From positions 372,001 through 436,000 of the forward strand of contig JAYXKI010000011.1 of assembly GCA_037892935.1 (NCBI GenBank): a stretch of 64,000 nucleotides of DNA, given 5' to 3'. The position numbers and the translations under genes are program-made. Positions 35,789 through 47,018 of the stretch are shown one piece after another. The stretch comes from Phlebopus portentosus (Eukaryota > Basidiomycota > Agaricomycetes > Boletales > Boletinellaceae). The notes beneath the pieces are model-generated. The model did not search any database. It worked only from the letters and a program-made list of their open reading frames with translations, and was not told the DNA's origin. How positions within the stretch are numbered: position 1 is the first letter of the stretch; each line of letters opens with the position of its first letter.

Positions 35789-36647
35789 TACTTACGCCTG
35801 CTTTGGACGATCGTCCCCTTGAACAGAGCTTTCTCCGACACTTGTAAATAGATCTCCTGCTTAGGGACGGTGATTGGATCGGCGATCCCGCACGGCATGC
35901 GCATGGCAGCATGACACTTGGAAGCGTCCAGGCCCGTACGTACCCATGGCGCTAGGCCCTGTCCTTGATTCCCACCATCTAATACCCCTCCGCCGCTCTC
36001 GGTGTCAACTTCACGTTCAAACGGGGGAAAAAAAAAAAGGAAATGTTTTATCTGTCCCGTGTATTATTCGCGCTGCACGTCGTCTATAATGTTATTTTCG
36101 GATTTCGTCATGCTATCTTATTTTGATCCTTGGTTACTTTCTCTCTTCTCTTTTATCCACCCTCCTCGCTCGTCACGACTTGCAATTATGATTTCCTACT
36201 CTTCAGTATCGTATACCTGTCTCTCCTTTTTTTTTACCCTAATGTTTTTGGTTTATCGGAATCATCGTATATACGTGTACGCAAGCTCGTTCTTCTTTAC
36301 TCTCGTCTATTATCTTGTTATGACTTCTACATTGGACTGGACTGGACGTTATATATAATTCGCTAACTGTAGGGATTTGTACCATTATTCCTAGACGTGT
36401 ATGAAAAAGGATATTTTTCTCATTTATTGCTTTATTTTCAGTTGTTTCTTCATGGTGGTTTCACCAAGTTTGCGATATAGCGCCTCGAATTGAATAATGA
36501 ATGAATGATGATAGATAGATGAGGTCAGGACCTTCCCTTCCTTCCCCGATGTTATCTGCTGTCCTTCGCTCTTGATTACTTGCTATTTGAATTTTTTTTG
36601 TCTCTGGATATAATTAAATGTATGGACTCTTTTTCTTCGGATCGTAT
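35789..36647. other. Intergenic, AT- and T-rich
   Basis: About 860 nt of low-complexity 3' flank with T-runs and poly-A/poly-T patches (for example a run of A near 36031 and of T near 36230). No gene. Its right end borders a decayed gene fragment. Confidence 0.4.
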
Positions 36648-37356
36648 GATGAATATGAGCCTTCGGAATGGAATTTCTACTACCAGAATCGCGTAGTTAC
36701 ACTCTTTCATCTTGCCGGACAAGCCTTCTCGGAAGTGCAGGTGATAGTGTTTCCCACCACTCCTATTGAATGCACCCTGGACTTTTACTCGAGTGGGTAC
36801 TTATTATTATCCGTGTGTATGGCAGAAACAAACAATTTTCAGTAATTGTGGCTATCAGCTATTGTCATGAATTTGATATCACTTACAATGCTGCATACTC
36901 GTTATTTCCAAAGGCCAGATTTGAAGATCATCCTATGCTCGGATGATCATGGTCTTCCATGTCTTTAAGAAATATCAACGAAGAGGATGATGGACTTGCA
37001 TTGATGCATGCAGTGCAGTGTTATCTACCGAGCGGCCTGAAGAATTACCTTCGTTCTTGGGGAACGTCACGTAGGGGATGAATTCACCTGGACCATTCCT
37101 TTTAACGATATATTTCTGATTCTGGCCTTGAGTAGTCTGGACCTGACTTCTCAATGAAGAGAGCTTGGGACACCGTGGTGCTTGTTACATTCAGCTTAGC
37201 TCGCAGCGAGAAGAGTCTCAATGCAGTTCATGCTGTTCACCGTGGTAGATTGCAATTTTTTTTTAAAAATTTTTTCGCACAGAACTATACAGCGTGTCCT
37301 GAAACGGTTCTGAAAAATCAACTTCTGGGTCAAGCGAATATGTCAATTGGAGGATG
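36648..37356 (+). pseudogene. Relic of the F-box/NTase-fold family gene
   Basis: Several short reading-frame pieces match the intact gene at 38090-39628 in the same order and at nearly the same spacing. Pairs (relic / intact): PSEWNFYYQNRVV / STENWNFYSFKNKRAV; VQVIVFPTTPIECTLDFYSS / VQVIVTHNTPMECILSFHSS; ITYNAAYSLFPKARFEDHPML / ITYRAAYSLYPKATFEERLML (the relic is quoted from one frame); KKYQRRG / RKYKARG; LGERHVGDEFTWTIPF / LGKRCVGDESTWTIPL; TFSLARSEKSLN / TFSLARNVERNS; NYTACPETV / RYTACMEAM. The frames change several times and a stop follows KKYQRRG, so it cannot encode the protein. A spacer of about 75 nt sits where the intact gene has its first intron (66 nt), which points to a DNA-level duplication rather than a retrocopy. 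The 5' third, with the F-box-like part and catalytic motif, is missing. Confidence 0.8.
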
Positions 37357-38089
37357 ATCCTCATCGCTTACGTGGGTAAGCCTTTGTATACTAAATTGAC
37401 AATTCCGGTGGTTATTGAATCTCCAACCAATACCTTTCAGATGTCAAGCTGCGACTGTTCACATAGTATGACATCACTTATTGGTCTAACAAAAACTGAT
37501 TCTCATTCCTTTCTAGTGTCCTTCTGTTTTCCGTTTGAAGAGAACGCACGAGACCGATATCACTCTTGTCCAGTCTTCATAGATTCCTTCCACATTTACG
37601 GCAGATATGCAAGGAGGCGTATTCGATATGTTTCTGATATTGAATGAAGGAAGTCTGAATAACTCCTTCTCCGGCGTCTTGGTTCTATTTTCAATTGGTC
37701 ACTCCTCCATGGCCAATTATGTAGACCTTTATACGGGAAGGTATCGCAATACCAATGACCATGTATTCTTTGTGTAAAACTGCAGTAGAGTACGCATTAT
37801 TGGACTACTTTTGAGCCTCTAATTTCGGAGAAGGAAAATATGAGGTCGGCATGACACAAGACTGTCTGATTTGATATTGAAAAGTGACGAGAGACTAAAG
37901 TGCATGGCCACTTTACTCGGGGAGAACCAGATTTGGGCGAAACAAAGTTAGGGTACTACGTTCATAGTACAGATGCAATATTCAATATTATACTATAGCC
38001 GCCGTAAAGCAGCTGTGAGATGATATTACATAACAGAATTATCCCACCTTGCTACGCCGTAAGCCTTGTGGCTGTTTGTCCATCCAACC
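37357..38089. other. Intergenic between relic and intact F-box/NTase gene
   Basis: About 730 nt. An open frame at 37354-37647 has no convincing match to the C terminus of the intact gene. The rest is AT-rich promoter sequence. No other feature seen. Confidence 0.4.
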
Positions 38090-39628
38090 ATGACCGCGAT
38101 GACAGACCAAACCAACAAATTCCTCGCTCTCGCTGACTGTAACAATGCCTTTGACACTCTATGTGAGATTTGTTCTCCCGCGACCGTGCTGCGTCTCGGC
38201 CGCACCTGCAGACTTGCCCATTTTGCAATGAGGAACTACATGGATCGTGCATTTGACATCAATAAGCACCTGAAGCGCTTTTTCAGCTATCCGCTCTCCT
38301 TCCGTGTTCTGCAGGCGCAGACTGGAGCTATTGTGTCGGGCTCTAGTGCGCTGCAGTTCATGGGTCGCATGGTATATCCACAATCAGATTTAGATATTTT
38401 TGTCGCAATTCGGAACGCGCAGGAAGTCTGCGATTGGATAGTCTACCACGGTGGTAAAGGGTATCGGTTCACTCCGACACATAGACAGGCGGCGCGAGGC
38501 ATCCTCGATGTAGGCACTGCGCTTGCGATTCACGGGCGATCTGGCCCGTCGGAAGGCGACTTCAGTCCGCATTCGACGGAGAACTGGAATTTCTACTCCT
38601 TCAAGAATAAGAGAGCCGTATTGAACTTCATGTCAGAAGATGATGAGCGCTGTGTGCAGGTGATTGTGACTCATAATACTCCCATGGAGTGTATCCTCAG
38701 TTTTCACTCCAGTAAGAGAAGGCTTTCGAGTCATATCATCTCTGTACATTGACATTATACTATTTTAACTGCGGCAGCCGTCGTGATGAACTTGATAACT
38801 TATCGCGCCGCCTACTCGCTGTATCCCAAGGCGACGTTCGAAGAGCGCCTCATGCTTCCGTGTGATACGCGAGAAGTGAATCGCGAGCCTGGTCTTCGGA
38901 AATACAAGGCGCGAGGCTGGAAGTTCGCGAATCAAGATTCCATAGCATCACCACTATCGGATCCGAAGGAACACACATTCGTCCTCGGGAAACGCTGCGT
39001 TGGAGATGAATCGACATGGACCATCCCTCTGAGAGATGTCTCCGAGGTGCTCAAATACGCTCACAAAAATTCTCTGCTCGGAGGTATGGATCCAATGTCG
39101 TTCAATACGTTCAGCCTCGCACGTAACGTCGAACGCAACTCGTTTGAGATGCAATTTTCCATTTTGAAGCCCCACTACTTCTCGGGTCGCTATACAGCGT
39201 GCATGGAGGCAATGCCGAAGATTGAATTCTGGTTCGGAGTAATTGGAAGGCTAGAAAGCATGATGGAAATTGACATGAACTCAAAGGTCCATATAATGTG
39301 AGTCGAACTTCGTGCATACTGTCCACGATAGAGCCTTGCATGTGCATCTTGATATAACCTATCGACCTATCCATGCAGATGGGATACGATCCTCCCAACT
39401 TGGAACGCAGCTCTCATGGAGAAATGCAGATGCTACACGGGTACGCGATGCATTCTTCCAACTTTGTCCGCCATAGGCCAAAAAACTGATGCTGATGTTC
39501 CATTCCATTACAAGTCGATGCACATTATCAATATCACGCTTGTCCGGCGTTTATATCGATGTTCTCGCACTTCGCCTCTTGTGGCAAGCTTCGCATTTCT
39601 TATGCATCTAATGCCAACAGATGAATGA
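38090..39628 (+). CDS. F-box-like/nucleotidyltransferase-fold protein of unknown function
   Basis: Three exons: 38090-38711, 38778-39299 (last base approximate) and 39379-39628. The N terminus (residues about 20-50: FDTLCEICSPATVLRLGRTC) resembles an F-box, the Skp1-binding helix set of ubiquitin-ligase adaptors. Directly after it, GSSALQF (84-90) and SDLDIFV (99-105) form the pattern G-S-x13-D-x-D. This is the active-site signature of pol-beta-like nucleotidyltransferases: GS on the first strand and two metal-binding acids. A later strand VQVIVTHNTPMECIL could carry the third acidic residue (E). The second exon, VMNLITYRAAYSLYPKATFE onward, is family-specific. The introns fit exactly (FHST across the first). 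The C terminus in exon 3 is less certain. It lies 0.7 kb downstream of a decayed copy. The NTase and F-box assignments are my inference from motifs, not a database hit. Confidence 0.68.
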
Positions 39629-40043
39629 TGGCCGCCTTTTTTTTCGCTACGGGGAGTAATGAGTAGAGTGTTAGCTATACACGCCTGTGCACAGTTCTAA
39701 GTCAGAATCGACGATTAGTTGCTGAATGTATTCGAGACATTTCTCTTACATACAGACCAAACGGAAGCATGTTCAGTCATCAGACAATGCCGGACGGGAC
39801 GATCCGCTGATGGTATGCATAAACTCTCTTCTCGCTCACAAACAGACTAAAATAGAGTTGCGGTAATAATACATTCGATATAATACCTGGTCATAAAACC
39901 CGTTCGTCTAGATGAGCTATAGTTTCGACACTTCTAGTAGGTGAGAAATACTGTACGTACCCAAGACACAATCCTCCTAACGTGACTCGTGAGTCACTAA
40001 AAAAATCTAATGCAGTTTTGTCGACACGCAACGTAACATCGCT
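39629..40043. other. Intergenic between convergent F-box/NTase and TFIIA gamma genes
   Basis: About 415 nt of 3' flanks from two convergent genes. A T-run near 39637 and AT-rich sequence; no gene recognised. Confidence 0.45.
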
Positions 40044-40600
40044 CTATTTCCTTCCCGCTTCAATGGCATCTCCGTTCTTGCAAGCGATGATCTTTATCTT
40101 TGGAGCGGTGACGATCTCGTTCGACTCCATCTTAAACACAGGGTCTTTGACTATGAATGTCCAGACGTCATCGCAGAGTCGGTAGGTGTGTAGGTGACCC
40201 TGAAAGCAGCGGATAATGTGATAGGAACAATGCTTAGAATTAGAGCCAGAGAAAAGACACACACTTTTAACGAAGTTTTCGTCTTCACTTGTTTCACAAG
40301 AGTGTCCGCCAGCGATTTGTCAAACTTATCATAAATGAAACAAAACAGTGAGCGCTCGACATCGCAAACATTGCCCACTCAATGATCAGATGTACCTGTT
40401 GCAGGACCTTCATCGCAAGCTGCGGCGTAATCGAGCCGTTTGTGATGAGCTCGTCCAGCGAGTCCGTCAACGCCATCCCGATCCTGTCAAATACGAAGGT
40501 ACCAACCCAAGTTCAACACAATCCCATCCTCTTCTCGATGACCAGAGGAACAAGATACGCACGAAGAGCCACGATAGAACTCGTAATACGCAGTCGCCAT
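40044..40600 (-). CDS. TOA2: Transcription initiation factor IIA gamma (small) subunit
   Basis: TFIIA gamma pairs with the alpha/beta subunit and stabilises TBP on promoter DNA for RNA polymerase II. Four exons read [13 protein letters not shown], then [20 protein letters not shown] with [29 protein letters not shown], and [19 protein letters not shown] with [20 protein letters not shown] and a short basic end. The first part forms the four-helix bundle, the second the beta barrel that contacts TBP. The total of about 113 residues is normal for fungi. The start at 40598-40600 and stop at 40044-40046 are firm, and all introns have GT-AG ends. It is transcribed divergently from the SMYD gene, 296 nt away. 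Confidence 0.93.
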
Positions 40601-40896
40601 GGTTGCTGTGTACGAGTTGACGAAGAGGCCACTAGAGCGAGTGGTGGAGGAACGTTCGAACGTCGACATCAAGGATGATCGACGCTTACAGAGATTCAGA
40701 TCCCGTGACTTTTGATGTGACCTCTAGAATCACGTGCATGGATCAGTCTTGAGGGTCACGCGTTCTAGAGTTTTCCTTTCCAGCTTCTGCACGATGCATG
40801 AAATCGTTTCAAGCAGACTTTCTTTCATGGTCAACTTGTTACTCTACCGCCAACAGCGACAGTTGAACAACTTACTTGTGAGGTAGAGCTTCAACC
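40601..40896. promoter_or_regulatory. Divergent promoter of TFIIA gamma and SMYD genes
   Basis: This 296-nt spacer drives two genes. It holds an inverted repeat with arms CTCTAGAA (40722-40729) and TTCTAGAG (40763-40770), separated by 33 nt. The arms contain GAA/TTC blocks as in heat-shock elements, and a CACGTG E-box follows the left arm at 40731-40736. Function is inferred only from arrangement. Confidence 0.45.
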
Positions 40897-43413
40897 ATGT
40901 CTTTTCGTGACATACGCACTTCGAGAGCCGCTCGGCAGCCCAGATCTTTCGTCAGATCAGAATCTCATGCAGCAGCGACAACTTCCGCGGCTTCAGTTGT
41001 TGAAGAACAGCAGCAAGAACAGAGAGGCCAATCTTCGCAGTTCGATACATTCTCAGGGACACCCGGACCATCCCAGCCTTTTGATGCTTTTCAGCCTGTT
41101 GAACCTGGACGGCCTGACGACCATCCTGGTCCCGGCTCGAAACATTTCCCCGTCCAAGGATCAGAGACTAACGGGTTTGAGAGTTCAAGCATAGCGGCTG
41201 AGTCTCATGCTCCGATTAAAGAAAAAGCCACGCCGGTGCAGGTTCCCGCCGGGTGGTATGTGCAGTTGCCCCCTTTCTCGTCCATCAAGCGGACACAAGA
41301 GACAGGACGGGGCCTTTGGACCAAAAAAGATGTACCTGCAGGTTTCTCTTATTATTATAAGTTGAGCGCCATGGGGTCCTTACCTAGGTCTGCAATGTAG
41401 GGACCGTCATTATTGCTGTGAAACCGCACGTCTACGCTCTTTCGCGATCTCAGCTTGCTTTACACTGCACCGCCTGCTGTGCACCACAGCCGCGGACCGG
41501 CTTTAAAAAATGTTCGAAATGCAAGACAATGTATTACTGCGGTACTGTTAGTATGATATTGATGCTTGATATCGTGCCGATGCGCTAATACGCGATACAG
41601 GCTTGTCAGAATGCCGACTGGAATCTTCATAAGCAGGAATGTGAGGCTCTCCAGAGATGGGCTGCTTCTGCTCCCATAGAAAGCGAAGGATCTAAGTACA
41701 CCGTTCCCCCTGAGGCGGTGAGATGCTTAGCTCGGATCATCTGGAAACGGAAGAAACTAGGAAGTGGGAGTATCTGGGTGAGTTGGTCGTAAAATTCGTA
41801 TGGACTGCCTATATATTCGCATTTTGTTTTAGTGGAAGGAGCTCGATGCGATGCAGTCTAGTAAGTGGCGGTCTTCATCGGACTACCCAGATCGCTGATG
41901 GAAAGGCTTTAGAACGAGACGGCATTGCTCAGTCCATGATTGATGCACAGGTTCATCTCGCTCATGCAGTTGTTCGATATATGGGTGTGTCAGGTCAAGA
42001 AGAGCTGCAGGAGCACGGCGTTGGTAGCATTTCCGAGCTCGTCGATCTGATCTCAAGGTAAGGGGCCTTTACTTTCAACATTTTTCAGACACTGATTGAT
42101 TGAGAAGTTCGCATTGAATTCTTTCACACTCACATCTCCGTCGCTGAGCCCGATAGGCGTTTCTCTCGCTCCTCTTGCGGGATTGCTCAATCATAGCTGT
42201 GATCCAAACGTCGCCGTCGTCTTTCCGCGAGTCTCAAATCAAGAACCAGAATTGCAAGTTGTCGCTATCAGGGACATACCCACGAACTCTGAGGTACTTA
42301 CTTCGCGCATGTCATTCTATTGAGCTTCGTTTTCTGATTTTATGGCGGAGCTATTCACAAGCTATGTCGACATCACGCTTCCTGCTTCGCAGAGACGCAA
42401 GGACTTGAAAGAAACATACAATTTTACTTGTATGTGTGCGACATGCGTACCTCCTCCACGCAGTGTCATAGAGGACTGGAGAGAGCGCATGTGGTGCCCG
42501 AACTCATGCGGAGGGTCGTGTCTTATTCCTACTGGAGGTTCGCTTTGGTATCTTCATCGGAAAAAGCACTGCTTACTGAATGGATCGGTTTTTCAGTGGA
42601 CGATGCGGTACGGTGCTCGAAATGTCGCGCATCAAGCAAGGATATTGGTGATGTGCTCGATTTGCTGCATGCTGGTCAGCAAGCACTTGACAAAGCAACG
42701 GGCCTGCAATCAATTGGTAAATTGTTTTGCCTTTTTCTTGCCTTCAGACATGACTCAATCGGATTCTAGATCCAGATGCCGCCTTGAAACTCGTACAAAA
42801 TATGGTCCAGACACTGGGCACACGCCTCCCTCCATCATCGCACCCGCTGTTAGCGTTGATACGCCTCGGTCAGAACTTGCTCATTACGCAGCTTGCTCGA
42901 GAAATTACGCAAGCGACGCTCGAAACGTCGATACAATTCGCAATGGCGTACGTAAAAGGACTTTCGTCTATTCTCCCTCCAGGCCACCCGGTCCGAGCAG
43001 TTGCGATAACAGAACTTGGCAAGCTTCTAGCGGTGGACGAGCCTGCTCTACCTACTTCAGATGTCCCTATGCTCCCAGCCACGAACGATAAAGAGTCTTT
43101 GGAGCAAACAAAAGGCGTGCATGAGCTGAAAGTTCCTAGGGGACCAGCGCGTTTGAAGCGTGCCGTGGAGGTACTACAACAGGCCTATCTCGAGCTCTCT
43201 ATTGCATTCGGAAAGGTAAACGAAGGCGGAGAGGTAGGAAAGTCCGTGCGAGAGATGCTAGTCAGCCTTGAGAAGGAGTTGGGAGTATGGCAAAGTGGGA
43301 TCCGAAATACATTGGAGGACACACTTGCAGAGCAAAAAGTAAGAAGGTCAAGACTGGTTAGGTTTTGTTCCGCATTTGTAGTTTACGCTGTAATCAGTCT
43401 TCTTGATCACTAG
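40897..43413 (+). CDS. SMYD-type SET and MYND domain protein
   Basis: SMYD proteins methylate lysines on histones and other proteins. After a Ser/Gln-rich N-terminal stretch of about 120 residues comes the SET N-part (ETGRGLWTKKDVPAG, split by an intron), the MYND zinc finger CTACCAPQPRTGFKKCSKCK followed by MYYCGTACQNADWNLHKQEC, an insert, and the SET C-part LNHSCDPNVAVVFP, the NHSC motif being the SAM-binding pseudoknot. Post-SET-like cysteines follow in FTCMCATCVPP. The C-terminal helical repeats include LPPGHPVRAVAITELGKLL. Introns are at about 41342, 41545, 41778, 42060, 42294 and 42719. Between CGGSCLIPTGG and LVSSSEKALLTEWIGF the frame drops by one base near 42540 without a possible intron. 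The chosen start is the first ATG, MSFRDIRTSRAARQ. The enzyme would otherwise be complete. Confidence 0.8.
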
Positions 43414-43578
43414 CGGCAAAGACTTTGATGTTCATTCAGCGCTTTTCGGATACTGCTGTAGGCCGATAAGTTTCCTCGTTTATTGCCGATAGAGACGCCA
43501 TTTGCCGTTGATATTCTCGCTTGCGTCGATAATTCTTGCAAGAGGACAGTTGGTTAAACGATATCGAGGGCGATGTGA

Positions 43579-44345
43579 CTAGTTAGTGGATGAGAGAATG
43601 ACACGAAAAAACTCGTCATCGGCTGTACAAACTACGTTCGCGAAACTGAGGCTGAGAGGGTATGTAATGAGATTGTTCGTCATGGAAACCTGGTAAAAAA
43701 AAAAGAGGTTATCGTCGCCAATTGGTTCATTCGAAAGAAAATGGCAGGCTAACCATATTGTCCCAGTAATATTCGATGCTTGTCAATGCCCTGTTGAGGA
43801 GGCCAAGCGAACATGTATCGAACGTGATCGCCGTGAACATTTCAGACGGAACAATGAATGTTTGGCCTCGTTGTGACGAAATGGAAGTAACTGAGGCGAT
43901 TATCGCCTTGCAATCCGCGAATGACAGTACAGGGCTGTACTTCACGTAGCTATAGCCGTTGGCTACTTCAGTGAAAATTAAGGAAAGCACAGAATGAGAT
44001 CCGGGTCTTTCAGAGGAGATAAGAGTGCTCTGACCGGTCTCTCCGCATTGGCATTCTGGACTCGGTGTCGTGCATTCCGCTGCAATCCGCGAATTGAATA
44101 CCTGGCGTTTCTGAGGGATGCCGAGAGAGCTTCCCGCGAGCTAGGACTACTGAAGTGAGGTTTACATCCAAGCATACGAACGCCTGGTGCAGGATAACAA
44201 GTCCATCGGTACTTACTGCTGCGGATGAGACTTCCTGAGTAGAAGGGCAGTCAGCTGTTAGGAATTGAGGTGACGAGTGAGCGTGAAGAACACGAGAGCC
44301 GGTGATAAGCGCGAGACTCAGAGTCCTTGAGGTTAAGGATTTCAT
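43579..44345 (-). pseudogene. Secreted Cys-rich family, copy A (degenerate)
   Basis: First of four paralogous genes between 43.6 and 48.8 kb. It starts with a signal-like peptide MKSLTSRTLSLALITGSRVL, followed by STDGLVILHQAFVCLDVNLT. One extra or two missing bases near 44140 put the next part in another frame, where the family motif AAECTTPSPECQCG appears. After an intron the second exon reads GQTFIVPSEMFTAITFDTC and ends YYWDNM; the third exon holds CTADDEFF and ends with TAG at 43579-43581. Against copy C it has lost three cysteines of exon 2: the CGC pair is YSY here and EYCWDD is EYYWDN. Each needs a G to A change on the coding strand. Frame break plus lost cysteines suggest a decaying copy. 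The function of the family is unknown. Confidence 0.65.
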
Positions 44346-44954
44346 ATTACGCCGAGAAGAAATTACCAGTGACTTACTGTGTGCCCTCTATTATCTCTGA
44401 ATCTTTGTACTCTTCAAAAGATGTCAGTTTGTGGTCCAGAGCCAGAACATCTTCAAAATTCAACAACTCGAATGATGAAGCCCGAAAAACAAGGACGTTT
44501 ACGTCTCCGCTGTGTGAGTAGCATGTGATAGCAAGTGGTGAAGAAGGATCACATTCAGTGCCTGAGTACAATAGCTCTCTTCGGATATTAGAGGCATGCG
44601 GAACAGAGGAGGAAGAACTTGTTATCTTAACCATATAATTCTATGGCAAGTCACGGATGATGCTCGGTGTCGTAGCAGAGGTACTAATGGGCAGGCGTTG
44701 TCGGAACAGGCCTTAATGACGGCCAAGTAAGCATCTTTAAGCCTCAGTGTAAGTGTAGAAAGCGGAAGGAACTCAGAAAGAGCGATCGAATTGACGCCTC
44801 ACGTGACATAACTTTGATCGTGAGACCTCTGATCTGCTAACGAAATGAAATCCTCCTCCGTTATCTTGGAAAGCTCCTTCAATCATTCATCCTCTATGCA
44901 TCTGACATCAATTTCCATATAACGAGTTATCAAATAATAGCGAGGACGAGCCGA
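44346..44954. other. Spacer between copies A and B of the secreted family
   Basis: About 610 nt, the promoter of copy A on the right-to-left strand and the 3' flank of copy B. A block GTGCCTGAGTA near 44560, about 215 nt upstream of the copy A start, recurs about 196 nt upstream of copy B (near 45913). A CACGTG box lies near 44800. No separate gene. Confidence 0.5.
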
Positions 44955-45716
44955 CTAGCTTGAATGTCCGAGAGCAATGAGAAAATGTTCGTCATCGGGT
45001 ACGCAAATTCCGATCGAAGAGTCAGCGACGCAAGTTTTGAGTTGACTTTGCAAGGCAATCTAGAGCCCAGAAAAGGAGTAAATGCCAAACCTGTGAGGTG
45101 ACTCGCTAAATAGAAGCGCACCATATCGTCCCAGCAATATTCTGTATCCGTCGATTCTCCGTTGCTGAAGGCAAACGCACACGTCCTGAAAGTGATTTCC
45201 ATGGATGAAGTCGGCGGGACGATAAATGTCGGGCCTTGGGATGATACTATGATGGGTATCATGGATAGTAATATGTTGCAATCGTCAAATGATGGGATGT
45301 CAGAGATTTCGACACAACCACATCTATTGACTAGTTTCATTTTGGTCAAAGAAAACACAAATGAGTACATGCCACTACCCGAGATCAGTCAGAGTATACT
45401 GACTTGTGGCCCCACATTGGCATTCTGGACTCGGCGTGGTGCATTCTGCAGCGCTTCACGCATTGATGAGCTGTTGTGTCTTAAGGTGACGAGATGGAAT
45501 GTCCGGAGTTAAGGCAGCTGAAGTGACGTTGCCATCCAGGCATGTGAATCTCCAGAGCGAGATATCATGGCCATCTACTGTTAGTGTTGTCGATGAGACT
45601 TGTTGAATCGAAGTGCGGTTGTCCATGAGGAACTGACGGAGTGTGGAAGTAGTGGGGATAGCCCGTGCACCGACGGTGAAGACGGGAATGAGAACCTTTA
45701 CGTCCAGGAATTTCAT
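44955..45716 (-). pseudogene. Secreted Cys-rich family, copy B (in-frame stop)
   Basis: Exon 1 begins MKFLDVKVLIPVFTVGARAI, a signal-like peptide, then LTVDGHDISLWRFTCLDGNV. In-frame, the codon before the conserved SAAECTTPSPECQCG motif is TGA where copy C has an arginine codon, a likely C to T change. Exon 2 is intact: RCGCVEISDIPSFDDCNILL, then GPTFIVPPTSSMEITFRTC and TEYCWDDM. Exon 3 gives CVADSSIGICVPDDEHFL and ends LGHSS with TAG at 44955-44957. Apart from the stop the gene is complete with GT-AG introns. Either a pseudogene by one point mutation or a sequencing error. Confidence 0.7.
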
Positions 45717-46246
45717 CGTGTAGCGACTGGATGATAGTCAGATCAGCTACGCTGCTAACTCATCTTTATATGTTCTAAGGGACGCCAATTAGTAATATAG
45801 AGTCTAAAGAGACTCGAAAACCGACAATTCGTCCAGTGCGTCCAGAGATTCAGGTCGCTTACATCTGCATCGTGTAAGTCGGTGTCAGCAAAAGCGGTAG
45901 GAACCAGATGTGGTGCCTGAGTATGGTAGTTCTCCTTGGCCGCTTTAGAAATGCAGAGCGGAGAATGAGGAACTTTGATTCACAATGACGCAGTATTCTG
46001 AATTTACTTCAACACTCCTCTAGTAGTATCACGGACGCATGTTATTGCTGGGAAAGACTATGCTGAATAGAGACACATGTTCTTCGGAGGGCCAGCGGAA
46101 AGCGGAAAGAAACCTGAAAGTGGAGAACACCGCGCGGCGTCCAGCAAACTTCTTCATCTATCCTTTATGACCGCCTGCGTTCTCATACGGCCTCATCATG
46201 GTCTTGGAAGAGGACGATTACTTGAACAACGACGAGCGCAAGGCGA
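45717..46246. other. Spacer between copies B and C
   Basis: About 530 nt with the copy B promoter, including the repeated GTGCCTGAGTA block near 45913, and the 3' flank of copy C. No separate ORF with support. Confidence 0.5.
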
Positions 46247-47018
46247 CTAATTAACAGGACCGAGGAAGATGAGAAAGCGTTCGTCGTCGGCTACGCAAGC
46301 CCCGCTTACAAAATCAATGCTGCTCATGCAGAACTTGATATCATTTCCCGAGACAGCCTGTGAGGTTCGGTGAGTTAAAGCAGAGAGACCTGAGCTATGT
46401 ATCCATCGGAAAGGAAATTGTATACTGACCATATCGTCCCAGCAATATTCTGTGTTGGTGGATGCCATATTGAGAAGGCCAAATTGGCATGTATTAAGAG
46501 TAATGGACATGAGCGTGTTCGGTGGAACAATGAATGTTGGGCCACTCAGAGTTGAAATAACAGGCAACGAAGCAACCAGTGTGTTGCAGTCCTCGGAAGA
46601 CGGAGTAGGCCCGTTGTTGATGCAACCGCAGTCATCAACTATTTCGAATCCAAGAAAGGAGGACGGCAGAATGAGTTGTTATTCCTTCAATCGAAAAGCA
46701 CTTACCAGCTGCACCGCATTGGCACTCCGGATTTGGTGTCGTGCATTCTGCCGCACTCCGGTCTTCGATTAGAGTGCGTTTCTTCGGGACATGAGAAGAA
46801 ATCCTGGTAGATATCGCGGATGTGTTGAATTTTCCATCAAGACATGTGAGTACTTGATGTAAGATCTCATGTCCGTCAATGGATATCGTCGAGGAGGAGA
46901 TCTCCTGAATAGACCGGCAAACATCCGGTAATGAGCGAGTGATAGATGGACGAGTATGAAGGGCATATGAGCCGACCACGAACATGAGAAGGAAGCTTTT
47001 CGCAGTCAAGGATCTCAT
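46247..47018 (-). CDS. Secreted Cys-rich family, copy C (intact)
   Basis: The reference copy of the cluster. Three exons: exon 1 starts MRSLTAKSFLLMFVVGSYAL, a likely signal peptide, continues with STISIDGHEILHQVLTCLDG and ends RSAAECTTPNPECQCGAAG. Exon 2 reads VDDCGCINNGPTPSSEDCNT, then GPTFIVPPNTLMSITLNTC and TEYCWDDM. Exon 3 holds SSIDFVSGACVADDERFLIF and ends LGPVN with TAG at 46247-46249. There is no frame break and the introns are clean, so this copy is likely expressed and secreted, with disulphides among about eight to ten cysteines. I know no named domain with this pattern. Small secreted Cys-rich proteins in fungi often act at the cell wall or on other organisms, but nothing here shows the role. 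Confidence 0.75.
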
